From: Ustulina deusta
Lineage: Eukaryota > Ascomycota > Sordariomycetes > Xylariales > Xylariaceae
Direction of reading: 5' to 3'
DNA length: 64,000 bases
Assembly: GCA_023159155.1 (NCBI GenBank)
Contig: JAJNNX010000014.1
Location: forward strand, 186,001 to 250,000
Position numbers and translations under genes: made by a program. Positions 22,068-31,952 of this stretch are shown here, piece after piece (the first letter of the stretch is position 1; every line of letters starts with the position of its first letter). Below the pieces are notes generated by a model. It did no database searches. It was not told the DNA's origin and saw nothing but the letters and a program-made list of their open reading frames with translations.

Positions 22068-24300
22068 ATGCCACACCACGAGTGGCAACAATCCAAGCAC
22101 CGGGACGCGGTCCTGCAACCCAAAAAGTTGGTGCGCGGCCCCTTCTCTGTCGAATCCCCCGGCTCTCCCGAAGTCCAAGGTGAGACGAAGCCGCGACGCC
22201 ATCCGTTGGCCAAGGATGGCTTGATCACAAAACCCGCCAATGACATTTCCACTGCCTATGAACTCATGCGCGTGAGTGTCACCAAGTATGGCAATGCCAA
22301 GTGTATGGGCTCGCGGCGCCTCATCCGTACACACCAGGAGACCAAGAAGGTCAAGAAGATGGTCGATGGCAAAGAGCAGGAAGTAGACAAGGCCTGGACC
22401 TACTTCGAGCTCAGCCCCTACGAGTACATCACCTTCAACGACTATGAGGCACTGAGCCTCAACGTGGGCTCCGGTCTGCGGAAGCTTGGCATGGTCAAGG
22501 GCGATAGAGTACACATCTTTGCTGCCACCAGTGCCAACTGGCTGACTACGTTCCACGCCGCTGCATCTCAATCCATGGCCGTTGTCACTGCCTATGACAC
22601 GCTGGGTGAGGAAGGCTTGCGACATTCTATGGTGGCCACGGGAGCCAAGGCCGTCTTCCTCGATCCTCACCTTATTCCAACACTGGGCAACGTGCTCGCC
22701 GAAGCACGGGAAGTGCGCTATGTCATCTGGAATAGCCAGAACCAGGTCAAGCAAGAGCACATCAACAACCTCAAGAGCTCCTACAGCCATATCACCGTCA
22801 TGAGTTCCAAGGAACTCGAGAAACTCGGAAGGGATAATCCTTCAGAGCCTACTCCTCCTTCTCCAGAAGATCTCTGTTGTATTATGTATACCTCTGGGTC
22901 CACGGGCACACCCAAGGGTGTGCCCCTGACGCACGAGGCCCTCGTCGCCGCAGGTGGGTCGATTTATCACAAATCCAGACGTTCCGTACTGACCGTTCTT
23001 TTGCAGTCGCTGGCGTCAGTGTAGTTGTGCAGCCTTACATCGGGCCCGGTGATGGTCTTCTGACTTACCTTCCCTTAGCTCATATTCTGGAACTAGTATT
23101 CGAAAATGCGTGCTTGTATTGGGGAGCGACCATGGGTTACGGAAACCCGAAGACGCTTTCCGACACGTCTGTTCGCAACTGTGCGGGTGATATCCGCGAA
23201 TTTAAGCCTTCTGTTCTTGTTGGTGTGCCAGCAGTCTTCGAAACGGTGAGGAAAGGTATCACTGCGAAGGTCAATGCTGGCGGCCCTGTAGTCCAGAATA
23301 TGTTCTGGGGTGCCCTTGGCCTTAAGAGCAGGCTCATGTCCATGGGACTTCCGGGCGCTGGATTGCTTGACCATGTCGTTTTCAAGAAGATCAAGGAAGC
23401 CACAGGAGGTCGCCTCAAACTCTGCATGAACGGTGGCGGTCCCGTCTCCAAGGAGACACAGCGTTTCATTTCTATGGCTATCGCGCCCATGATTATCGGT
23501 TACGGTCTCACCGAAACTACTGCCATGGGTACACTTATGGATCCCTGGGAGTGGTCTTCCGACAGCATTGGTGCTATGCCCGGATCTATCGAGATCAAGC
23601 TCGTGGACTTCCCCGATGCTGGATACTACGCTACAAACAAACCCAATCCCCAGGGCGAGATCTGGATTCGCGGCCCCAGTGTTTTAAAGGAGTACTACCA
23701 AAATGAGAAAGAAACACAGGAGAACTTAGCCGATGGCTGGTTCAAGACAGGCGATATCGGCGAGTGGGACTCCGATGGCCACTTGAAAATCATCGATCGC
23801 AAGAAGAATCTGATCAAGACTCTAAACGGCGAATACATTGCACTGGAAAAGCTTGAATCGGTTTATCGATCCGCAATCTGTGTTGGTAATATCTGTGTTT
23901 ACGCAGATCAGAACAAGGCGAAACCCATCGCAATCATTGTGCCAGCTGAGCCGGCGCTGAAGAAGCTCGCGGTGGATAACGGCATCGAAGGCAACAGTTT
24001 GGAGGAGCTGGTGCACAACAAGAAGCTAAAGAGTATTGTGCTCAGAGAGCTACAGAACACAGGACGGGCTGGCGGCTTGTCTGGTATTGAGATTATCGAG
24101 GGTGTTGCATTGTCCGACGAAGAATGGACCCCACAGAACGTAAGTCTCGTCGGAGTCGGTTGATGCATAATATTTTGATATAGATTGCCGACTAACTCTA
24201 AATATAGGGCCTCGTGACGGCCGCCCAGAAGCTCAACCGTAAGGGCATTCTTAGCAAGTACAAGGACCAGGTGGATGAGGCATACAGTTCTTCCGGCTAG
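22068..24300 (+). CDS. FAA1: Long-chain acyl-CoA synthetase (FAA1/FAA4 type), 703 aa
   Basis: Three exons: 22068-22953, 23007-24139 and 24208-24300. Donors are GTGGGT and GTAAGT and acceptors TTGCAG and TATAG; frames join exactly. The enzyme activates long-chain fatty acids to acyl-CoA via an acyl-adenylate. Motifs seen are the AMP-binding P-loop YTSGSTGTPKGV (about residues 273-284), GYGLTETTA (about 459), and the adenylate/linker stretch GWFKTGDIGEWDSDG (about 540-555) with IDRKKNLIK after it. Length fits yeast Faa1/Faa4 (about 700 aa). There is no signal peptide and no C-terminal SKL-type peroxisomal signal (it ends SSSG), arguing for a cytosolic, ER or lipid-droplet enzyme rather than a peroxisomal one. 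Very strong family call; FAA1 versus FAA4 cannot be separated. Confidence 0.95.
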
Positions 24301-25038
24301 GCGCAGAGGGCAGACCCAACCACGGATGACCACTCGTATGCAGCAATGTATTGGAACTGGTTGCGAAGGCTATCGGGTTTCTAATAGACTTGGTACGTAT
24401 CTATGTATGATTTTGATATTATTCATATCCCTGTTACAGCTCGAACGAGTTGATGAGGGACGAAGAGATTCCCGGTTGGAACAAGAAGATCCAGATGAAG
24501 ACGAGGGTAGAAGCTCATTGGTTCATGTACATTTACGGTCTCTTTCTAATATTGGCAGCCCCTAAGACCATACGCGTTCGCCTGCTCTGTGAATATTTAA
24601 CGGTCCTAATATCTTTTATGTCTCTCACTGTCAACCATTGGATATGGAATTAAAGTTAAGGTTAATCCCGATGAAACTAAGGGGCGATTTGGTTCAAGAC
24701 TAAGCCAGGGGTTTCATAGATCAATCAATCTCGCATGCATATAATTTCCAGATCGATCGACCACGAGTTTATTAGGTTTTGTCAGGGCCACGCCGACATT
24801 CTCACATTGCATCCATCCATCAACCTAATCTGCTCGGTGACACGTGTTGACACGTGCACCTGCACTGATGGCGTACATATATGACAGGTCGGTGATGTAA
24901 TAGTACATCGGTAAGGAAGTATATACTCGAGCACGCTGCAGTAAATGTGGAGTTGATATATCCATTCATCCATGCATTCATTCATGCCAAGCAGATTTCC
25001 CTCGAAATAATCTACTTCAAATTGTCGAGCTAACTATG

Positions 25039-25096
25039 GGTAGGTATGTAGGTAGGTAGGTAGGTATGTAGGTAGGTAGGTAGGTATGTAGGTAGT
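25039..25096. repeat. Tandem array, 20-bp unit of TAGG/TATG tetramers
   Basis: The unit TAGGTATGTAGGTAGGTAGG is repeated almost perfectly about 2.8 times, showing a higher-order period of 20 bp inside a TAGG microsatellite. Confidence 0.85.
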
Positions 25097-26140
25097 TACC
25101 TAACTACCACCTTATGTGAACAATAGGTACCTATGCAATTCCCGTTGTGACGTTGTGCGTCGCTGGCATGTGATTTGATTTGATCTGATTTGATTGATTC
25201 CTTTATTACGTGACATGGATGGACGATGGGGACGGGAGAGAGATGGATGTAACACTCTAGGCAACCTACATATTTTCCATACATAAGTACCTACCTAACA
25301 TACAAACGAGCCCACCCGACTACTATCTAGGTGCTAGAGTAAGCTACCTAACCTAACCTACATACTGTACTGGACAATTTATCTCCATCCCTTAGGTGTA
25401 TATGCACACCCAGACTCCCTCCCTACATACCAACCCACCGAACCCTACAGACATACATACATACTTACACAGCCACATACCTCTATATACATGTACAAAA
25501 GAAGGCTATGCTCTTCCAGAACCAATACATTAACATAGCTAAGTAGAAGAAATCAGGCATCTACCACTTCTACCACCTACGACTATTACAGCCCCAAGTC
25601 GTGTGGTGCGTGTGTGGTGTGTGGTGTGTGGGGGGCGGGGATGACGTGGGTAATTCCACTTCTCATGAGATAGATAGATATCCCGAGAAAAAAAAATCGT
25701 CCTTTTTCTAGGTGAATCGCATACTGAACAGCCCGCATTCGGCATGCACGCACTTGAGATGGTCGACCAATGGCAGACTGGGTAGGTTCCCAAGTAGGTA
25801 GGCAAGGGGGCTATGCTAGAGAGGCGCAGCACGGGAGAATTTCCCTCGTGCCCATGGTCATCGGACAGGAACGGTTGTTCGCCTATTCTCCGCGGCAGGC
25901 AGTCTTGAGACGTCGCAAGGGAGGCAGTGAGCCGGTGAGTCACGAAGTGAGCCATGATGCTGATTCTTCGGGTTAGGTTACGCGGTAATTCACTCGTTGC
26001 CGCGATGGGTTTTGAGCCAAGAGCTCACTCACTGTTGGTGCGGGACGAAGGGGGGTTAGTGATGAGAACGGTGGGCCCAGAATCAATGTTTGTCATTCCT
26101 CACGACATACAAGAACGCCTGCGGGAAGGCGAGATAGAGA

Positions 26141-26162
26141 TAGAGAGAGAGAGAGAGAGAGG
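26141..26162. repeat. (GA)n microsatellite
   Basis: GA dinucleotide run within intergenic DNA downstream of NCS1. Confidence 0.8.
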
Positions 26163-26350
26163 AAAATCAAAGAAAAGGGATCACGGTTTGTTGGTCACCG
26201 GCCCTCGCGGGAACAAAACCCCGTTTCCATCTACGGATCATCAGTAGTAGTCCCCTCCCACCCTACCCAAGCCGCTTTGGCCTCCCTCAGACTTGTGCTC
26301 ACGGCCCGTGCCTCTCACGGAGATTTGTAACCAGTTGAGCGAGTCGCGGA

Positions 26351-27295
26351 TTACACCAAGCCGTCATACAGCGATAGGGCTGATACGATCGTTTCATCGC
26401 GTTTGCTTCCTTCTTTGAATTCATCCATATCCAAACTCCCGTTCTCGTCCTTATCCATCATGCGGAAAATCTTCCTGACGCGCTTCTCTGGGGTATCTTC
26501 GTCTTCGGGTAACTTCACCATGGAACCGACCTGCATGATAGACGACGCATTAGCACGAGTTGAATACACGTCCTTGCCTGACTCATACGTACCATTTTAT
26601 ATATAGCCTCCACGATCTTGAGCATCTCCTCGTAGCTGATCTTGCCATCTCCATCAATGTCATATAACTGGAAGGCCCAATCAAGTTTATCTTCCATCTT
26701 GCCACGGCTAGTAACGCTTAGCGCACAGATGAACTCTTTGAAGTCGATGGACCCGGATTTGTCGGAATCGAATACGTTGAAAACATAATCGGCGAATGAA
26801 GATGGATCTCCGAAGGGGAAGAATTGGCGGTAGATCTTTTGAAATTCCTCTTTCGTGAGCATGCCTGACGGGCAGTCCTTCAGGAAGCCTAACAGCAAGA
26901 GTGAGCACCACGACGCAGGGGGAGAGGGTGGTTTCGCGGGTTGGCTTACCCTTATACCATTGTTGCAATTCCTTCTTGTCAAAGTGAGTGGACTTCTGGA
27001 GTTCAGCAAGCTGCTCCTGGGAGAGCTTGGATTGACTAGCAAGAGATACGTGAGTCTGGAACGATTACATTGCGAAGGCACGCGGGGGATTCAGTCGAGT
27101 TCCGTCGCGTCTTGGCCTCCAGGGCCGAGGGAGGCGGAGAGGGAGGGAGAGGGAGGGAGAGAAGCGCTGGTCTGCGGATGGGATGAATTGTCGCAAAGTC
27201 GGGATGGCATCGATGGTGTAGACGACAAGGATGTCCAGGACGGCTAGTTGCTGCGGGGAAAAGAGCGACAGACAGTAGACTCACGATTTGCCCAT
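26351..27295 (-). CDS. NCS1: Neuronal calcium sensor 1 / frequenin homologue, 190 aa
   Basis: Four exons: 27285-27295, 26950-27035, 26593-26888 and 26351-26530. The first exon has only 11 nt and encodes MGK plus two bases, so the gene is easily missed. The product begins MGKS, the N-myristoylation signal of frequenins. The first EF hand is degenerate ([12 protein letters not shown]). EF2 ([12 protein letters not shown]), EF3 ([12 protein letters not shown]) and EF4 ([12 protein letters not shown]) keep Ca-ligand spacing at roughly residues 73, 109 and 157. The length of 190 aa equals the family norm. In fungi NCS1 binds and activates the phosphatidylinositol 4-kinase Pik1 and affects calcium tolerance and growth. 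The sequence is typical and conserved, so confidence is high. Confidence 0.95.
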
Positions 27296-28141
27296 ATTCT
27301 ATTTCAGGGTAGCGGACTAGAAAAGGAAGCGAAGAGGACTGGAAAATGCTTAAGAGCCGCTAGGAGGGTATACGTGGGAAGCGTGGTGTAGAGACTCTAT
27401 TTGCAGGTGTATGGATGTATACGTGTCTCGGCGGCGAGGTGAGAATGTAGTAGGTGGGCAAGGAATGGGATGAATGCTAGTGCGATGCGGCGCGCGGCAA
27501 GAGTTGGTAGGTAGGCCAGGGAGGTAATGTAGGTAGACGGCTAAGACAGGTAAGCAGATAGGTAAGTAAGTAAAGAACCCGAAGTAGTAGGTAGAGTTGG
27601 CTAGACAGGTACCGCCAGGCAGGTAGGTAAGTAAGCTAGGTAGGTAGGTAGTAAGTAATGGGCGGGCAGGTAAGACCGCGGACGACGCTACGTAAGTAAG
27701 AATAAGGCGGGGTTGTCGCAACGGTTGCCGTAACAGATTTATGGTTAGGCCTGTACTTCTGGCTGCAAGGAACAGAGCCGCATGAGTTGGAGCCGGGAGT
27801 CGGATGTCGGGGGATAGTTGAAAACATCAATAATAATAATACAAATCGAAACAAGAAAAAAAGAAGAAGAAGAAAGACATTGTCTTGTCGCATGTGAGCA
27901 CAGAACAGATGAAGCGCAATTCCAGTAAGAAGAGGGATTCATTCAGCGGCAAGAAACATTCTACACTTTCTGTCCTTCAATTCTGGTAACTAAGTAATAA
28001 TGGTGGGCTGATTCTTGGATTAGCAATGGCTCCCAGAAAGAAGAGCAGCAAATAGCAGCAGCAGACGTAGACAGGGCTCTCCAGGTTGTGGTTAGCTTAT
28101 GGATTAACCCCGACCCATGGACTAGCGAGAGATTGATATGA

Positions 28142-28175
28142 TGATTGATTGATTGATTGATTGGATTGATTGATT
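28142..28175. repeat. (ATTG)n microsatellite
   Basis: Tandem GATT/ATTG tetramers with one interruption. Confidence 0.8.
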
Positions 28176-28785
28176 CAAAGAGGGCTTGCTGGCCTTTGTT
28201 TATTGATGTTGACGCACGGCCGAGTTCGTATATCTGGCCTTAACCGTGCGTTGTACCATCTCCATCGTCTCGTATTCATCGTCATGTCGACAAAGACAAG
28301 AAGGACGAGACAAGAGATCGATCTGCCATCTACTGCTGATGGAGACTTGACGAGACCGACAGCCTGGGTGTGGCCTGGCAAGGCAACATGTACGCTACAC
28401 TCGACTAGGTCGATGACGAGTGGGTCGCATGCGCATACCTGTTGTGTACACATCCGATGTTAGTCCCTATCAGGCCTGCTTATTCCTTGTTATTTGTCCA
28501 GGAGGATTGATGAATTGCAGGGGGGGTGTTGAAGAACTGTGAGGGGCAGAAGTACTGGACAGATTGGATCCCTCTAGGCGTATAATATGGATTATGCATG
28601 CAAGTGAAATAGATGTATTTTCTCGCATTTGGTATAGAGGCACAGGTAGGTGGTGAGATCAATAGTTTGTAGTGTGTATGTTCGCATATTTGATGATTAC
28701 CTAGGTAGATATGGATGCGGGATTGAGGTTCTAAATCCGTGCCGAGGTTGATGAGGAAGATACCGATACGCTTTTACTGATCTAG

Positions 28786-29181
28786 ATGTTGAAGTCGAGA
28801 TCGGGACTAGTACTAGTACTACTCTGCATACTCCCAATTCCTAACTTACCTAAGCCATTGGCCTCTAATATCGCTAACTATTATCACCTAGAGCACTATG
28901 AGTTCACGTTCTTTACATACCGATCATTACCTCTCCTAACATTGTTAACTATTACCCAAACAACTATTAGTCTTGATTTCTCATGCGCTACGTTTAATGC
29001 TGGAGGAGCTAGCAGCTGTACGAGTAGCCCGGCTCTTATAGCGACCGAACTGTTAACCCAAATTGTTACCAGAAACATCTTTCGCATTAGTTTCGTTACT
29101 GTTACTGCACAGCTTTACACCCCATTATCCGGAACTTCCCTGCCTGTAACGCTTTTTTTTTATAGAAACGAACCTGTTTAA
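28786..29181 (+). CDS. Doubtful ORF, 131 aa, hydrophobic N-terminus
   Basis: An ATG-initiated frame whose first 25 residues (MLKSRSGLVLVLLCILPIP) look like a signal peptide or anchor, followed by a further hydrophobic stretch (LPLLTLLTI) and only two cysteines. It is compositionally biased and AT-rich, with no family resemblance. It lies just upstream of the F-box gene, within its likely promoter. It could be a chance frame; listed because of the signal-like start. Confidence 0.2.
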   Translation: MLKSRSGLVLVLLCILPIPNLPKPLASNIANYYHLEHYEFTFFTYRSLPLLTLLTITQTTISLDFSCATFNAGGASSCTSSPALIATELLTQIVTRNIFRISFVTVTAQLYTPLSGTSLPVTLFFYRNEPV

Positions 29182-29294
29182 GACAGCACTGACACGCTCG
29201 ACACAGAATAATACCGTTTTTTTTTAGATCTTTTAGAAATGGCACGCCGCTAATCCCGCCGAACGCTATCTAATATCTAAACGCCTATGGAAGT

Positions 29295-30371
29295 ATGCCT
29301 TACCAAGATATTCCTACAAATGTTGTTTCTCGTCTCTCCTATCGGCCAAGAGACCTGCTCTATTCAATGATTACTATCTCTGATCCGCCGAAACCCATGG
29401 AAGCAAACCTCCAAAACCGCGCCTCGTCCCTTGGTATTCTCGACAGGCTGCCAGCCGAACTGCTACACGAGGTGCTCAGGAGCCTCGATTTTCAGTCAAC
29501 CATTCGGTTTTCTCGCGTTTCTATTCAAGGGAAGAATATACTATGTTCCCTTCCCGCATATCGAGATGTAATAAAACACGCACCACACGCGTTAGCAGCC
29601 CTGAGTCAGACGAAGCTGCTTCATCTTCATTCGGCATCTGAACTTCACAATGCTCTTCGAAACGAGCGCTGTGCAACGTGTCCAGAGTATGGCGTTTACC
29701 TATTCCTCCCGACCTGCGAAAGGTGTTGCTGGCAATGTCTGCGATCCAACCCAACGCGACGGGTCGTCTCCCCGACAGCTGCCGCCAAGACTTTCGCACT
29801 ATCGCCCAAGATGGTCCAGCAATTGCCGGTCATGTTTAGCATTCCTGGCACTTATGGGGTCGGATGCAAGTCTACGCAGAAATCATACAGACTTGTTAGC
29901 GTAAGCGCCGCCAAAGAGCTTGTGATGTCAATCTACGGGTCCGCAGGAAATGCTATAGAAGCTATTATACGCAGAAAACCCAATGGGCAGACTGTATCCA
30001 CGGCTAGATACCTACAAGCTATATTTTTGGACTCTACATGTTTAGATTCCTTAATGATACCAGATCAAGGGAATGCTGGAGTCGACCGCTATTTTGGCAT
30101 GGCATCCATCCCGTTCCCCTCACTTACTACTCCAGACATCGTCGAACACGGTCTTTGGTGCAAGGGTTGCGAGTGGACGTACAAGCAATATAAAGATCGC
30201 CGGTTATCGGCTTACGTCATCGCCCACATGGTGCCAACGGATTGCGACCCTGATCGTGTACTATTTGGTATGGTCAGGCGGGCTCGCTCGAGGATAAGGC
30301 TCTCCACGCATATCCGACATTGCTATGGTGCACAACAGTTGCTTGCTGATCAAGGGGTGCAAGAAGGTTGA
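29295..30371 (+). CDS. F-box domain protein, 358 aa
   Basis: Single exon beginning at an ATG. An F-box lies at about residues 46-90 (LGILDRLPAELLHEVLRSLD...IRFSRVS), the motif that binds Skp1 in SCF ubiquitin ligases. After it comes a cysteine-rich segment (CATCPEYGVYLFLPTCERCC, about residues 125-145) that may bind metal. The C-terminal half contains further Cys/His residues (GLWCKGCEWTY) and an RRARSRIRL basic patch. The substrate is unknown. Large families of such single-exon F-box proteins with Cys-rich middle segments occur in filamentous fungi. A second ATG at residue 25 could also serve as start. It neighbours a small kinase-fold gene in the same direction; no functional link is implied. 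Confidence 0.8.
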   Translation: MPYQDIPTNVVSRLSYRPRDLLYSMITISDPPKPMEANLQNRASSLGILDRLPAELLHEVLRSLDFQSTIRFSRVSIQGKNILCSLPAYRDVIKHAPHALAALSQTKLLHLHSASELHNALRNERCATCPEYGVYLFLPTCERCCWQCLRSNPTRRVVSPTAAAKTFALSPKMVQQLPVMFSIPGTYGVGCKSTQKSYRLVSVSAAKELVMSIYGSAGNAIEAIIRRKPNGQTVSTARYLQAIFLDSTCLDSLMIPDQGNAGVDRYFGMASIPFPSLTTPDIVEHGLWCKGCEWTYKQYKDRRLSAYVIAHMVPTDCDPDRVLFGMVRRARSRIRLSTHIRHCYGAQQLLADQGVQEG

Positions 30372-31109
30372 GCGAGCATCATCGTCTTGACAATCTTGAA
30401 ATAACACAATCTCAAAATTTACTACAAATTCTTGGTGTGAGGGCTCGAGATATAACGCAGTTCTGGAGTTTGCTGTTAGTGTCAGATGAATAGTGGCGGT
30501 GTCGAAGACTTCGATCGATTGAGCTTTGCTTACCTGTCAACAGAGAACACAGCGCTTTCTAACAGTATCTCAGTGTTCTTCTTGCTGGATAGGTGTTCGG
30601 GGAGGATGGCGGTTGAAGTGGATTATGCAACAGAATGGGTTTACGAAACATTGGCTGGCATTTTATACTTGTACGGCTTGATCATGTCTCGTTGGCATCG
30701 CGCTCGGGCGGGCTGCAGGTGATGCCAACTACCAACAGTAACGCCGTGACAAGTATAGCAGTTCCAACCATCTTGAAGGATCTAGTAATAACAAAGACAA
30801 GGGTGGGGAGAAGTGTGTTGTAAGTATTGGAAATATCAAGCAGCGTGCCATTCATCGACAAGGTCAAAGAAGGCTAAACGGCTAAGCGCCAACGGGCCAG
30901 CCTGGTAGAACCAATTAGGTAACCTGCTCACGTGGCTATGCAGCAGGTGAACCAAGTGGCTTCGCCATCATCCGAATCGAAACGAGCTCTACCAACTACA
31001 TATTAATCTCCAAGCGCCGGTCAAGAAATGGTCAGCTACTCAGTGATGGAGCCGCTCGGTGTTGACTCCCATTTATGCTCTGCATAAGAAAGAACCACTA
31101 TCTGCTACA
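30372..31109. other. Intergenic region
   Basis: Nothing convincing. A short plus frame at 30486-30722 has no features. It probably contains the F-box 3' UTR and the promoter of the next gene. Confidence 0.5.
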
Positions 31110-31952
31110 ATGCCTACCATTGCGCCGGACACGACGAGGGCTGTCCTAACTGGCTCCATAGAAGTACTCTCCCAAGAGATTTCTGACGAGGAAGGGATGT
31201 ACCGCATCCGCAGTGGGCAGCATGTCTACTACCTGACCATCTCCACCGATGTCTTCGATGAAGACACCATGTGCCGCCCCTACCTCCTCCCCCAATTGCC
31301 CAGTTTGTCAGACATGCCATCGAGAAAGATCAAACTCGCCCGTAACGAGGATGGCTCTCTTGCTGTAACTGCCTACCACGATCCTTTGCAAGAGATCACA
31401 TTCACCTGGCACGAGAAGCGGATTGACGTGCTGTCCCTGCCGCGAATAAAACGCCTCAGATCCGGCGTCTTTGAGACGCTCTATGAAGGCCGAGCAGCTG
31501 TCGCCAAAATCGCCTGCTTTGAGTGGCAGATTCCGAGCCTCACCCGCGAGACATGGGCATATTGCGTCTTGGCTGAAACCCAACGACCCAGTGACGGCCC
31601 TCTCATTGCCCCGGAGTTTCTGGGCCACTTGACGGAGAATGGCCGCGTGATGGGCTTCCTTATGGAGAAATTGGAAGGCAGATTTGCGTGCTCGGATGAC
31701 CTAACGCAATGCGCGGCTGTGTTAAAAAGGCTGCACGGACTGGGAGACCTAGGACTTGTGCACGGAGATGTAAATCGGTATAACTTCATTGTTGAAGAAT
31801 CTTGTCGTGGATGTGTTCGTCTGGTGGACTTCGAGCATGCGCAAGACTATGACGAGAAACTGGCGCATGCAGAACTCGAGTTGCTTCCCGCTGAGTTGGC
31901 CGAGGAGACGGGACGCGGCTCTACCATTACTAGGGTGGTTATTCAGCCATGA
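31110..31952 (+). CDS. Small protein-kinase-fold protein, 280 aa
   Basis: The ATG at 31110 was chosen; the frame runs upstream to a GTG only. The C-terminal half carries kinase-type motifs: HGDVNRYNF at residues 218-226, matching the catalytic loop H-x-D-x4-N with a Gly before Asp as in aminoglycoside-phosphotransferase-like and RIO-like enzymes. VDFEHA at 239-244 replaces DFG. A candidate ATP-binding Lys is in AVAKIACFE (about residue 135), with an EGR glycine-poor loop before it. The N-terminal 100 residues are a beta-rich region without recognised domain. Fungal databases hold many such short kinase-fold proteins, often poorly named. Substrate unknown. Whether it is active cannot be judged, but catalytic Asp and Asn are present. 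Confidence 0.7.
   Translation: MPTIAPDTTRAVLTGSIEVLSQEISDEEGMYRIRSGQHVYYLTISTDVFDEDTMCRPYLLPQLPSLSDMPSRKIKLARNEDGSLAVTAYHDPLQEITFTWHEKRIDVLSLPRIKRLRSGVFETLYEGRAAVAKIACFEWQIPSLTRETWAYCVLAETQRPSDGPLIAPEFLGHLTENGRVMGFLMEKLEGRFACSDDLTQCAAVLKRLHGLGDLGLVHGDVNRYNFIVEESCRGCVRLVDFEHAQDYDEKLAHAELELLPAELAEETGRGSTITRVVIQP

Larger units (their letters stand above)
24301..26350. other. Convergent intergenic region, 2 kb, repeat-rich
   Basis: Between convergent acyl-CoA synthetase and NCS1 genes. It contains the 20-bp higher-order TAGG array at 25039-25096, further TACCTACC words at 25.3-25.5 kb, and a GA tract at 26141-26162. Short frames here have no features. Confidence 0.5.
27296..29294. other. Divergent intergenic region, 2 kb
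   Basis: Between NCS1 (minus) and the F-box gene (plus). It holds TAGGTAGG-type words around 27.5-27.7 kb, an AAG-rich patch near 27860 and an ATTG array at 28142-28175. One weak ORF at 28786-29181 is listed separately. No other gene seen. Confidence 0.5.
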
